9,606 bases of DNA from Rhizobacter sp. (GTDB taxonomy: Bacteria > Pseudomonadota > Gammaproteobacteria > Burkholderiales > Burkholderiaceae), in assembly GCA_014379885.1 (NCBI GenBank), contig JACMKW010000407.1, forward strand, positions 1-9,606, in the 5' to 3' direction. Below are positions 1 to 7,103 of this stretch, piece by piece. The notes under the pieces were generated by a model, which made no database searches, was not told the DNA's origin, and worked only from the letters and a program-made list of their open reading frames with translations. The translations under genes were made by a program, and so were the position numbers. Numbering within the stretch: the stretch's first letter is position 1; each line of letters begins with the position of its first letter.

Positions 1-47
1 CAGCCGCCGAGGCCGCTTCAGCTGCGGCCTCGGGGGCCAAACGATGA
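1..47 (+). CDS. lptA: 3' end of the gene upstream of lptB, probably lptA (partial)
   Basis: Reading codons from position 3 gives an open Ala-rich tail ([14 protein letters not shown]) that stops at TGA 45-47. The stop overlaps the lptB start codon as ATGA (44-47), the usual sign of translational coupling inside an operon. In most proteobacteria the gene directly before lptB is lptA, which encodes the periplasmic protein forming the lipopolysaccharide bridge from the LptBFG-C complex to the outer membrane. A low-complexity Ala/Ser tail ending in basic residues is compatible with LptA C-termini but not diagnostic. The reading frame and stop are seen directly. The lptA identity is inferred from gene order only, because just 14 codons are visible. 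Confidence 0.55.
   Translation, partial: AAEAASAAASGAKR
7..33 (+). repeat. Perfect inverted repeat overlapping the lptB translation-initiation region
   Basis: A perfect 10-bp stem (7-16 CCGAGGCCGC pairs with 24-33 GCGGCCTCGG) encloses a 7-nt loop (17-23). It lies in the last codons of the upstream gene and ends 10 nt before the lptB ATG. The G-run at 32-36, the only Shine-Dalgarno-like sequence for lptB, is partly inside the 3' arm. No T-run follows, so it does not look like an intrinsic terminator. A hairpin in the mRNA could make lptB translation depend on ribosomes finishing the upstream gene. That role is inferred; only the pairing is seen. Confidence 0.6.
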
Positions 48-820
48 ACGCCAGCACTCCGCACGAGGTACTCAGCACCACCAGCCGGCTCGAAGCCGCG
101 GGGCTGCAAAAGAGCTACGGCGCGCGCATGGTGGTGAAAGACGTGCGCCTCGCCGTGAACAGTGGGGAAGTGGTGGGGCTGCTGGGGCCCAATGGCGCGG
201 GCAAGACCACCAGTTTCTACATGATCGTGGGCTTGGTGCGTGCCGACGCCGGCGAGATCAGCATCGATGGCCAGCGTGTCGAGCGGCTGCCGATTCACAA
301 ACGCTCGCGGCTGGGCCTGAGCTACCTGCCGCAAGAAGCTTCGATCTTTCGCAAGCTGACGGTGGAAGAAAACATCCGCGCGGTGCTGGAACTGCAGCAC
401 GGCGCTGACGGCCGCGCACTGCCCAAGGCCACCATCGACAAGCTGCTCAACGACTTGCTGAACGACCTGAGCATCGACAAGCTGCGCGCAAGCCCCGCGC
501 CCGCGCTCTCGGGCGGTGAACGGCGGCGTGTGGAGATCGCACGCGCGCTGGCCACGCAACCGCGTTTCATCTTGCTCGACGAGCCGTTTGCGGGCGTCGA
601 CCCGATCGCGGTGCTGGAGATCCAGCGCATCATCGGTTTTTTGAAGGCACGTGGCATCGGGGTGCTGATCACCGACCACAACGTGCGCGAGACGCTGGGC
701 ATCTGCGACCGCGCGTACATCATCAGCGAGGGGCGTGTGCTGGCCGAAGGCACGCCGACCGAGATTGTCGAGAACGCCGACGTGCGAAAGGTCTACCTCG
801 GCGAACACTTCCGGATGTGA
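44..820 (+). CDS. lptB: LPS export system ATP-binding protein LptB
   Basis: LptB is the cytoplasmic ATPase of the LptB2FG transporter, which pulls lipopolysaccharide out of the inner membrane and pushes it along the Lpt bridge. All ABC-ATPase motifs are present: Walker [10 protein letters not shown] at residues 48-56, Q-loop within [12 protein letters not shown] (Gln97), signature [12 protein letters not shown] from 155, Walker B FILLDEP at 175-181 with Glu180 as the general base, and switch His212 in [10 protein letters not shown]. These and the YLGEHFRM ending closely match the E. coli LptB pattern. The protein has 258 residues against about 241 in E. coli; the excess is a roughly 17-residue polar N-terminal extension. 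The ATG at 44 overlaps the upstream stop (ATGA), which supports this start although the extension is unusual. A gap of 105 nt separates it from rpoN. Confidence 0.97.
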   Translation: MNASTPHEVLSTTSRLEAAGLQKSYGARMVVKDVRLAVNSGEVVGLLGPNGAGKTTSFYMIVGLVRADAGEISIDGQRVERLPIHKRSRLGLSYLPQEASIFRKLTVEENIRAVLELQHGADGRALPKATIDKLLNDLLNDLSIDKLRASPAPALSGGERRRVEIARALATQPRFILLDEPFAGVDPIAVLEIQRIIGFLKARGIGVLITDHNVRETLGICDRAYIISEGRVLAEGTPTEIVENADVRKVYLGEHFRM

Positions 821-893
821 GATGACAGCCCCTCGTCTCACGTTCCGTGATCCGATCCCCCGAGGGGATCGGGCCGCTGCTTGGGAGCGGCCC
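815..893 (+). repeat. Cluster of three inverted repeats in the lptB-rpoN spacer
   Basis: Three consecutive hairpins can form. Hairpin 1 starts inside the lptB stop region: 817-825 pairs with 833-841 (nine pairs, one T-G wobble, 7-nt loop). Hairpin 2 is a perfect 9-bp stem, 852-860 with 864-872, and a 3-nt loop. Hairpin 3 is a perfect 8-bp stem, 871-878 with 886-893, and a 7-nt loop; it shares 871-872 with hairpin 2. The octamer GCGGCCCG occurs at 887-894 and again at 900-907, so the 5' arm of hairpin 3 has two possible partners. None is followed by a T-run, which argues against intrinsic termination. Possible roles are mRNA processing, partial attenuation between lptB and rpoN, or a dispersed palindromic element. 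Only the pairing is seen. Confidence 0.6.
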
Positions 894-925
894 GGCGCTG
901 CGGCCCGCGCGTCGAACGAAGCAGT

Positions 926-2461
926 ATGAAACCGTCATTGCAGGTGCGCCTGTCTCAGCATCTGGCGCTCACGCCCCAGTTGCAGCAGTCGATTCGTCTG
1001 CTGCAACTCTCCACCCTCGAACTCCACCAAGAGGTGGAGCAGATGCTGGAGCAAAACCCTTTCCTCGAAGCTGAGGAAGAAGCAGCCCCCGTCTTCGAGC
1101 CCATGACCGAGCGCCTCTCGCCTTCGGAGCGTGTGGCCGAACGCGAAGTCGACCGTGCCGCCGAACCCAACGCCGACGCCACGGCTGGTGACGATGCCCC
1201 CGGCGTGGACAGCGCCGAGTTCGGCACCACCGAACGCGACGACTGGGAAAACGGCACCGAGCGTGACGACTTCGATGGCATCCGCGAGCTGCCCAACAGC
1301 AGCGGCACCAGCAGCAACAACGACAGCGACGACTTCGACCCGCAGGAACGCAACGCCGTCGGCGAGAGCCTGCAAGAACACTTGCGCAACCAGCTGCTGG
1401 GCATGCGCCTGAGCGGCGAAGACGGCGCCGCCGTGACGGTGCTGATCGAGTCGCTCAACGACGACGGCTATCTGGCCGACACGCTGGAAGAAATCGCCGC
1501 CGAGCTGAGCGACAACGAAACCCAGCGCGAAGAAATTCTGGACCGCCTGCAGTGCGCGCTCAAGTGGCTGCAGAACATGGACCCGCTGGGCGTGGGCGCC
1601 TGCGACTTGAGCGAGTGCCTGATCCTGCAACTGCGCGCGCTGCCGCGCAGCGAAGCGCAGATGATCGCCATCATGATCTGCAAGCAGCACCTGGAACTGC
1701 TGGCCCGCCGCGACATGAAGAAGCTGATGGCCGCCACAGGCGCGGATGAAGAGCTCATCAAGCAGGCGCAAACCTTGATCGTGGCCACCGAGCCCAAGCC
1801 GGGCCGCCAGTTCGCACGCGCCGAAGCCAACATCATCGTGCCCGACGTGATCGTGCAGAAGTCGGGCCGCAACTGGAAAGTGGTGCTCAACCCCGACGTG
1901 ATGCCCAAGCTGCGCATCAACGACCTTTATGCGCAGGCCATCAAGCACAGCCGCGGCACGCCGAGCACCAGCAGTGGCGCCGCGCTCAGCTCGCGCCTGC
2001 AGGAGGCGCGCTGGTTCATGAAGAACATCCAGCAGCGTTTCGACACCATCCAGCGTGTGTCGCAGGCCATCGTCGAGCGACAGAAGAGCTTCTTCACGCA
2101 TGGCGAAATTGCAATGAAGCCGCTGGTGCTGCGCGAGATCGCCGACGAACTCGGTTTGCACGAATCGACCATCTCGCGCGTGACCACCGCCAAGTACATG
2201 GCCACCCTGTTCGGCACCTTCGAGCTGAAGTACTTCTTCGGCTCCTCGCTCCACACCGAGGCGGGCGGCAACGCGTCGAGCACCGCGGTGCGTGCGCTCA
2301 TCAAACAACTGGTCGCCGCCGAAGACCAGGCCAAACCGCTGTCGGACAGCCAGCTCAGCAAGATGCTCGAAGAACAAGGCATTCAGGTAGCGCGGCGTAC
2401 CGTGGCGAAGTACCGCGAGGCCTTGCGCATTGCGCCGGCCAACCTGCGGCGGACGATGTAA
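926..2461 (+). CDS. rpoN: RNA polymerase sigma-54 factor RpoN
   Basis: RpoN directs RNA polymerase to -24/-12 promoters and needs AAA+ enhancer-binding proteins to open DNA. From the chosen start the protein has 511 residues. Region I (about 1-48) is the Gln/Leu-rich activator-responsive segment (MKPSLQVRLSQHLALTPQLQ...). Region II is a long acidic, low-complexity linker (about 49-143). The core-binding domain follows, then the helix-turn-helix around 401-422 (LREIADELGLHESTISRVT). The RpoN box ARRTVAKYRE lies at 489-498. An in-frame ATG at 881 would add 15 residues ahead of the conserved MKPSLQ start. I reject it because region I normally begins at the protein N-terminus and the extension lies in the hairpin region. 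The Shine-Dalgarno sequence is weak. The TAA stop overlaps the next ATG by one base. Confidence 0.97.
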   Translation: MKPSLQVRLSQHLALTPQLQQSIRLLQLSTLELHQEVEQMLEQNPFLEAEEEAAPVFEPMTERLSPSERVAEREVDRAAEPNADATAGDDAPGVDSAEFGTTERDDWENGTERDDFDGIRELPNSSGTSSNNDSDDFDPQERNAVGESLQEHLRNQLLGMRLSGEDGAAVTVLIESLNDDGYLADTLEEIAAELSDNETQREEILDRLQCALKWLQNMDPLGVGACDLSECLILQLRALPRSEAQMIAIMICKQHLELLARRDMKKLMAATGADEELIKQAQTLIVATEPKPGRQFARAEANIIVPDVIVQKSGRNWKVVLNPDVMPKLRINDLYAQAIKHSRGTPSTSSGAALSSRLQEARWFMKNIQQRFDTIQRVSQAIVERQKSFFTHGEIAMKPLVLREIADELGLHESTISRVTTAKYMATLFGTFELKYFFGSSLHTEAGGNASSTAVRALIKQLVAAEDQAKPLSDSQLSKMLEEQGIQVARRTVAKYREALRIAPANLRRTM

Positions 2462-3690
2462 TGGCCTTGCCCCTTTTCTTGCCGTGCGCCGCAGGCGTTG
2501 AAGCCTGGCTGGCCGAAGAAGTGCAGCGTGTGCTACCCGAGGCGCAGGTGCACACCGGCCGCGGCGGGGTGGGCGTCGACGGCGCCCCGGTCGACGTGAT
2601 GGCGCTCAACCTGGAGAGCCGCCTCGCACAGCGGGTGCTGGCCGAAGTGGCGGCCGGCCCATACCAGAGTGAAGACGACTTGTATGCGCTGGCGCGCAGC
2701 GTCGATTGGCAACAATGGATCACGCCGCAGCACACGCTGCGTGTTGACACCACCGCGCATCGCAGCCCGCTGCGCAGCCTCAACTTCGCTGCGCTGCGCG
2801 TGAAAGACGCGGTCTGCGACATGCTGCGCGAAGCCACCGGCGAGCGCCCCAACGTCGACACCCAACAACCCGACCTGCAACTCGTGCTGCACCTGGGCGA
2901 AACGCATGCGTCGCTGTATGTGGACACCTCGGGCGAGTCGCTCTTCAAGCGTGGCTGGCGTGAAGACAAGGGCGATGCGCCGCTGAAGGAAACACTGGCC
3001 GCCGCCATGCTGGCCGCCGCCGGCTGGCGCGGCACACCGGAGGCGGGAGGCGCCTTGCACGACCCGTGTTGCGGCTCGGGCACCATCGCCATCGAGGCCG
3101 CACAAATCGCCTGCGGCATCGCACCAGGCTTGAAGCGCCGCTTCGCCTTCGAACGCCTGCTGCCGTTTTCCGATGCCGACATGCGCGCGCAGTGGCAGCG
3201 GCTGAAGAGCCACGCGCAGTCACGCATTCATGCGAGCGCGGTGCCTATCTTCGCGAGCGACGTGTCCTTTCGCATGGTCGACTTTGCGCGCCGCAACGCG
3301 CAGCGCGCGGGCGTGGAGCAGTTCATCCAGTTCAACGGTGGCGACGCACTCGAGCGGCCGGCACCCGCGCTACCCGACGACTTGCACGGCACACTGATGA
3401 TCAATCCACCCTACGGCGAGCGCATCGATGTGGCCGGCAAGGCCGCGCGCCCGTCGGCGCAAGACAGAGACACCCCGGACGACTTCTTCCCCCGCTTGGC
3501 CACCCACTGGAAGCGCGCCTACACGCAACACCCCGCCGGCTGGACGGCCTGGGTGCTGAGCCCCGACATGAAGCTGCCGAGCGCAATGCGCCTCAAAGAG
3601 TCGCGCCGCGTGCCAATGTGGAACGGCCCGATCGAATGCCGCCTGTTCCGCTTCGACCTGGTGGCCGGCTCGGCGCGTTCAGTGCGCTGA
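2461..3690 (+). CDS. rlmL: THUMP-domain class I SAM-dependent RNA methyltransferase, RlmL-like
   Basis: Probable 23S rRNA guanine-N2 methyltransferase, the counterpart of the N-terminal (RlmL, m2G2445) half of E. coli RlmKL. The first 60 residues are the ferredoxin-like part (FLPCAAGVEAWLAEEVQRV), followed by a THUMP-type RNA-binding region to about 160. The Rossmann methyltransferase domain has motif I DPCCGSGTIAIEAA at 201-214 (SAM binding) and the catalytic motif IV NPPYGER at 315-321, typical of N2-guanine or N6-adenine methylation. At 409 residues it matches the stand-alone type and lacks the RlmK half of the roughly 700-residue fused enzyme. The start ATG overlaps the rpoN stop (TAATG, 2459-2463), implying coupled translation. 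Its 3' end overlaps the convergent kinase gene by 12 nt. The family is certain; the exact target base is inferred. Confidence 0.88.
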   Translation: MALPLFLPCAAGVEAWLAEEVQRVLPEAQVHTGRGGVGVDGAPVDVMALNLESRLAQRVLAEVAAGPYQSEDDLYALARSVDWQQWITPQHTLRVDTTAHRSPLRSLNFAALRVKDAVCDMLREATGERPNVDTQQPDLQLVLHLGETHASLYVDTSGESLFKRGWREDKGDAPLKETLAAAMLAAAGWRGTPEAGGALHDPCCGSGTIAIEAAQIACGIAPGLKRRFAFERLLPFSDADMRAQWQRLKSHAQSRIHASAVPIFASDVSFRMVDFARRNAQRAGVEQFIQFNGGDALERPAPALPDDLHGTLMINPPYGERIDVAGKAARPSAQDRDTPDDFFPRLATHWKRAYTQHPAGWTAWVLSPDMKLPSAMRLKESRRVPMWNGPIECRLFRFDLVAGSARSVR

Positions 3691-5076
3691 GTGCGCCGCG
3701 GGCAGGCTGAAGAAGAAGGTCGCGCCCGCATCGGGCTTGGCCTGCGCCCACAAGCGCCCCCCATGCCGCTCGACGATGCGCTTGACGATGCTCAGGCCCA
3801 CGCCGTGCCCCGGATATTTCTGCCCATGCAGTCGACGAAACGGCTCGAACAGTCGTTCGGCCTGGGCGGCGTCGAATCCGATGCCGTTGTCTCGCACGTA
3901 GAGCACCTGCTCGCCGTCGCGTGCAAACGCACCCACTTCGATGTGCGGCGGGTGGGCATCGCGGCTGAACTTGACCGCGTTGCCCAGCAGGTTCACATAC
4001 ACCTGGCGCAGCAGGCCAGGGTCGGCCTCGACGGTGGGCAGTTCGCCCACGTCCACAGGCAGCGGCTGCCTGTCGGGTTGGTCCAGGCGCATCTGCTCCA
4101 GCGTGTCACGCACGAACACCTGAAGGTCGATGGGCTGCGGCGCAAGATCGGCATCGTTCACGCGGGCGAGCGACAGCAGGTCGGTCACCAACTGGCCCAA
4201 CGCATCGGCCTGGACGGTGATCACCGACAGCATGCGCTGAGCGGTGACAGCGTCAGCACGTGACAGCGCTTCGCTGGCCAGCCGCGACACCCCCGCCATG
4301 CCACCCAACGGGCCGCGCAGATCGTGGGAGACGCTGCGATTGAAGCTCTCCAGCCCGACCACCATCTCGTGCAGATGGCCGGTGCGCTCCAACACACGCT
4401 GCTCCAGTGTTTCGTTCAATGACTGCAATGCGGTTTCGGCCTGCTCTCTGCGCTGCAGTTCTTCGGTGGCGCGTCGCTGCGCTCGCAACAAGCCGGTGGT
4501 GAGCACGGTGATGCCACTCACTGTCAGCGGCACCAGCACGATGTAGCCCAACCCGCGCGGGTCAACAATGCCCTGCGCAGCCAACACCACGATCACGGGG
4601 AAAAGCATCAGGGCTGAGAACACAAGGCCATGGCCGCTGCCCGGCTCGCGCCGCATGCCCCATAGCGCCATGACCGCCTGGCAGGCCAGGAAGCTGGCCA
4701 GCACGCCGAACAGGGCCACCCGCCCAATCACCCCTGCGACCACCGCTACCAGCAGCAGGGTGGCGACAACTGCTGCTGCCCCTTCAACCCACCGGGCCAC
4801 GACGCGCGGCAGGTCGACGTACCGCACGTAACCCAGGGTCATCAGCAACACCGCCGGCAGTGCAAAAAGCACCGGAACCAGACTGGGCCGCTCGTAGGTC
4901 GGGTAGGTGTAGAGCTTGAGGGCAAAGAACACGGCCGTGATCAGGTGGCCGCCAGCGAAAAGAGCCGCCCAGGGCTTGCGCTGGTGCCGCCAGACCAGCA
5001 CAAACATCAGCCCCAACACGCCTTGGCTCAGCACTCCGATGGATGCGTAGACAGCGGTGGTGGGTATGTCGTTCAT
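3679..5076 (-). CDS. Orphan membrane-bound sensor histidine kinase
   Basis: A 465-residue sensor kinase that should autophosphorylate on His and pass phosphate to a response regulator. The N-terminal 195 residues form about seven hydrophobic segments (roughly 8-28, 35-55, 65-85, 98-115, 118-138, 150-168, 176-196) with only short loops, so the stimulus is probably sensed in or at the membrane. A coiled-coil linker (about 198-235) leads to the dimerisation and phosphoacceptor box FNRSVSHDLRGPLGG with His251. The catalytic domain shows the N box (VNLLGNAVKFS, 361-371), G1 DNGIGF (396-401), F box FEPFRRLH and G2 GHGVGLSIVKRIV from 423, so the enzyme looks intact. No response regulator lies in the window. 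The ATG at 5076 has no clear Shine-Dalgarno sequence. The partner and signal are unknown. Confidence 0.93.
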   Translation of the reverse strand: MNDIPTTAVYASIGVLSQGVLGLMFVLVWRHQRKPWAALFAGGHLITAVFFALKLYTYPTYERPSLVPVLFALPAVLLMTLGYVRYVDLPRVVARWVEGAAAVVATLLLVAVVAGVIGRVALFGVLASFLACQAVMALWGMRREPGSGHGLVFSALMLFPVIVVLAAQGIVDPRGLGYIVLVPLTVSGITVLTTGLLRAQRRATEELQRREQAETALQSLNETLEQRVLERTGHLHEMVVGLESFNRSVSHDLRGPLGGMAGVSRLASEALSRADAVTAQRMLSVITVQADALGQLVTDLLSLARVNDADLAPQPIDLQVFVRDTLEQMRLDQPDRQPLPVDVGELPTVEADPGLLRQVYVNLLGNAVKFSRDAHPPHIEVGAFARDGEQVLYVRDNGIGFDAAQAERLFEPFRRLHGQKYPGHGVGLSIVKRIVERHGGRLWAQAKPDAGATFFFSLPAAHSAH

Positions 5077-5108
5077 ATTGAACCCGAGGAAGAAGTTGAC
5101 GCCGGATC

Positions 5109-5124
5109 GGCAACGTCCATGCCT
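5109..5124 (-). promoter_or_regulatory. Candidate sigma-54 (-24/-12) promoter for the histidine kinase
   Basis: On the - strand the sequence AGGCATGGACGTTGCC matches the sigma-54 consensus TGGCACG-N4-TTGCW at 9 of 12 specified positions. The GG (5123-5122) and GC (5111-5110) pairs have the required 10-nt spacing. It sits 4 nt past the stop codon of the MFS gene and would place the transcription start near 5098, about 22 nt before the kinase ATG. One equally good match occurs inside a coding region of this window (3044-3059, + strand), so chance is a real possibility; position and orientation are what favour this one. No enhancer-binding protein gene is visible. Confidence 0.35.
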
Positions 5125-5128
5125 AGGG

Positions 5129-6307
5129 TTAACCAGTTGTTGCGACCTCGCGGCTGCGGCGCAATGTCCACAACCAGGTCAGTGCAGCCGCCAGCAGGGC
5201 GAGCGGCACCAGGCTGCCCCAGTTCATCCAGGCCCAGCCGCCGGTGGTGACCAAAGCGCCCGAGCTGAAGGCGGTGACCGTCATCGTGAGATAGACCCAG
5301 AAGTCCAGTGCCGCCTGTGCGGTGGTGCGCTCCTCGGGGCGGTAGGCCTGGGTAAAGAGCGTGGTGCCGCCGATGTAGAGGAAGTTCCAGCCCACGCCCA
5401 GCAGCAGCAGCGCGCTGACGAAATGCATCAGGTCCACGCCCGACAGCGCGATGGCCACACACGCGAGGTTGAGCAACAAGCCGATCACGAGAATCGGCAT
5501 CACACCAAACCGCTTGATCAGGCTGCCGGTGAAGAAGCTCGGCACAAACATGCCCAGCACATGCCACTCCAGCACCAGCGCAGCGCTCGAAAACGGGTGT
5601 TTGCACTGCGCCATCGCGATCGGCGTGGCGGTCATCAAGAGACTCATCACGCCATAGCCCAGCGCGCACGCTGCCACCGACACAATGAACACCGGCTGGC
5701 GTGCGATCTCACGCAAGGGCCGCCCGGGTTTTTCAGCCGTGGGCAGCAGCAGTGGCGGGAAAGGGATGAACGACACCACCAACAGCGCCAGCAGCGCCAC
5801 CCCCACCAACGCCACGTACGCGCCAGCAAAGGGTGCACTCAACACATCGCGTGTCTGGTTGGCCAGCTGAGGCCCGACCACGCCACCCAGAATGCCGCCG
5901 GCCAGCACCCACGAGATCGCGCGCTCCTTGAAGGCCGGCGCCACCAGCTCGGTGGCCGCAAAACGGTAGAGGCCGGCGTTGGCGTTGTAGTAACCCGCTA
6001 CCACCGTTGCGCCCACCAACAACCAGAAGTTGTGGCTGATCGCGGCCCAGGCGCACACCGCCGTTGAGGCGCACGCCACCAGCAGGCCAGCCTGGAAGGC
6101 ACGCTTGCGCCCCCAGGCCCGCTGATGCCGTGCCACCAGGCCGGTGAAGAGCGCGCCACCGGCCACGTAGCCCATCACCGGTAGCGTGGCCAGCCAGAGG
6201 TTGGGCGCCAGTTGCAGACCCACCAGGCCGTTGATGGCGATGAAGGTGACGTTGTTGGTCAGAAACAAACCCTGGCAAAGGGTGAGCCACAGCAAAGGGA
6301 TGTTCAT
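5129..6307 (-). CDS. MFS transporter of unknown substrate
   Basis: A major facilitator superfamily inner-membrane transporter of 392 residues, a normal length for a 12-helix member. It is hydrophobic throughout, with two six-helix halves separated by a polar central loop (about 187-203, with PTAEKPGRPLRE). The loop after helix 2 carries a degenerate MFS motif A (GLVARHQRAWGRKRAF, about 56-71). I chose the ATG at 6307, giving MNIPLLWLTLCQGLFL, because this places helix 1 at the N-terminus and starts 16 nt after the rsmE stop behind a GACGAAG-like ribosome site. A longer frame to 6388 would add 27 basic, Cys/Trp-rich residues inside rsmE and is unlikely. Substrate and direction cannot be told from the sequence. 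It probably shares a transcript with rsmE. Confidence 0.88.
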   Translation of the reverse strand: MNIPLLWLTLCQGLFLTNNVTFIAINGLVGLQLAPNLWLATLPVMGYVAGGALFTGLVARHQRAWGRKRAFQAGLLVACASTAVCAWAAISHNFWLLVGATVVAGYYNANAGLYRFAATELVAPAFKERAISWVLAGGILGGVVGPQLANQTRDVLSAPFAGAYVALVGVALLALLVVSFIPFPPLLLPTAEKPGRPLREIARQPVFIVSVAACALGYGVMSLLMTATPIAMAQCKHPFSSAALVLEWHVLGMFVPSFFTGSLIKRFGVMPILVIGLLLNLACVAIALSGVDLMHFVSALLLLGVGWNFLYIGGTTLFTQAYRPEERTTAQAALDFWVYLTMTVTAFSSGALVTTGGWAWMNWGSLVPLALLAAALTWLWTLRRSREVATTG

Positions 6308-6323
6308 GCGGCGAGCTTCGTCG

Positions 6324-7043
6324 TCAGAGAGATGACAGGGCCAGGTGCGCCAGCACGGCCAGCGGCGCCGTGTCCGCCCGCAGCACACGCAAGCCCAGGC
6401 TCAGCGGTGAAAAACCGGCGGCTTCAGCCAAGGCGAGTTCGGCGTCAGTGAGGCCGCCTTCGGGGCCGCTCAAGAACACGGCCGGCCCGGTGTAGGTGGC
6501 CGACCAGGTGCGCGCAGCACGTGGGCTGAGCACGCAGCGCTGTTCACCATTCATTGCAGTCCGCACACGCAGCCAGTCAGCCAGCGTGCGCACCGGTGAC
6601 AGCTCGGGGACACGGGTGCGCCCGCACTGTTCGCAGGCGGCCACGGCGACCCCCTGCCAGTGTGCAAGGCGCCGTTCGGCGCGCTCACCGCTCAGGCGCA
6701 GCACCGAACGTTCGGTCAACAGCGGCTGGATGGCAGCCACGCCGAGCTCGGTGGCTTTTTCCACCAAGGCATCCATGCGTTCGTTGGCCGGCATGCCGAT
6801 GGCGAGGGTGATGGGGTGAGGCAGCTCACGGTTCACCGCGTCGTGTTCGTGCAATTGCACCTGCACCTCGCTGCGGCCCATCTGCTGCACTGTGGCGCGC
6901 CACTCGCCGCCCTGGCCGTTGAAGAGCGTGATCTCGGCGCCGGGCTGCAAGCGCAGCACCTGCACGTGGCGGGCCGGGCCGGGCGGCAAGGTGATGAGGG
7001 AATCGGCCTGAAGCGGCTGCTCCAGGTACAAGCGTGCGGGCAT
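6324..7043 (-). CDS. rsmE: 16S rRNA (uracil-1498-N3)-methyltransferase RsmE
   Basis: RsmE methylates N3 of U1498 in the decoding region of 16S rRNA, using SAM on assembled 30S subunits. The protein has 239 residues, close to the usual 240-250. The N-terminal PUA-like domain covers about 1-70 (HVQVLRLQPGAEITLFNGQGGEW), followed by the SPOUT (trefoil-knot) domain. Family motifs are seen in order: EKATELGV (95-102), AACEQCGRTRVPEL (135-148), the SAM-site loop LSGPEGGLTDAE (191-202) and the knot segment LGLRVLRADTA (216-226). It is the first gene of a leftward set followed 16 nt later by the MFS transporter. The start ATG at 7043 gives the standard MPARLYL opening. It is divergent from the leader ORF and helical-repeat gene to its right. 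Confidence 0.96.
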   Translation of the reverse strand: MPARLYLEQPLQADSLITLPPGPARHVQVLRLQPGAEITLFNGQGGEWRATVQQMGRSEVQVQLHEHDAVNRELPHPITLAIGMPANERMDALVEKATELGVAAIQPLLTERSVLRLSGERAERRLAHWQGVAVAACEQCGRTRVPELSPVRTLADWLRVRTAMNGEQRCVLSPRAARTWSATYTGPAVFLSGPEGGLTDAELALAEAAGFSPLSLGLRVLRADTAPLAVLAHLALSSL

Positions 7044-7103
7044 GCGGCGAGTGTGCCTCAGCTAGAGTGCGGCACCGGTAGGCCTTCACACGAGAGACAC
7101 GCA

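Noticed and set aside
881..925. Longer rpoN start at ATG 881
   Set aside because: It adds 15 Arg/Gly-rich residues before the conserved region I start (MKPSLQ) and lies inside a hairpin (871-893).
935..2377. A 480-codon open frame antisense to rpoN
   Set aside because: It is the antisense shadow of a GC-rich gene with G/C third positions. Its translation is His/Gly/Val-rich low-complexity sequence with no motif, while the + strand is unmistakably RpoN.
3044..3059. Sigma-54-like match (GG-N10-GC, TTGCA) on the + strand
   Set aside because: It lies inside the methyltransferase coding sequence just before motif I, with no gene start nearby. It is taken as a chance match and as a caution for the candidate at 5109-5124.
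5095..5114. Short interrupted palindrome between the MFS and kinase genes
   Set aside because: The stem is only 4 bp plus 3 bp across a bulge, too weak for a terminator or operator call.
5057..6067. A 336-codon frame on the + strand opposite the MFS transporter
   Set aside because: The translation is His/Gln/Arg-rich with no domain, and the opposite strand encodes a clear 12-helix transporter.
6308..6388. Longer MFS start at 6388
   Set aside because: The added 27 residues are the out-of-frame shadow of the rsmE 3' end and would place a basic Trp/Cys-rich stretch before helix 1.
7063..7068. TAGAGT as a -10 element for the leader ORF and helical-repeat gene
   Set aside because: It matches 4 of 6 bases but there is no acceptable -35 at 16-18 nt upstream, so no promoter is called in the divergent rsmE spacer.
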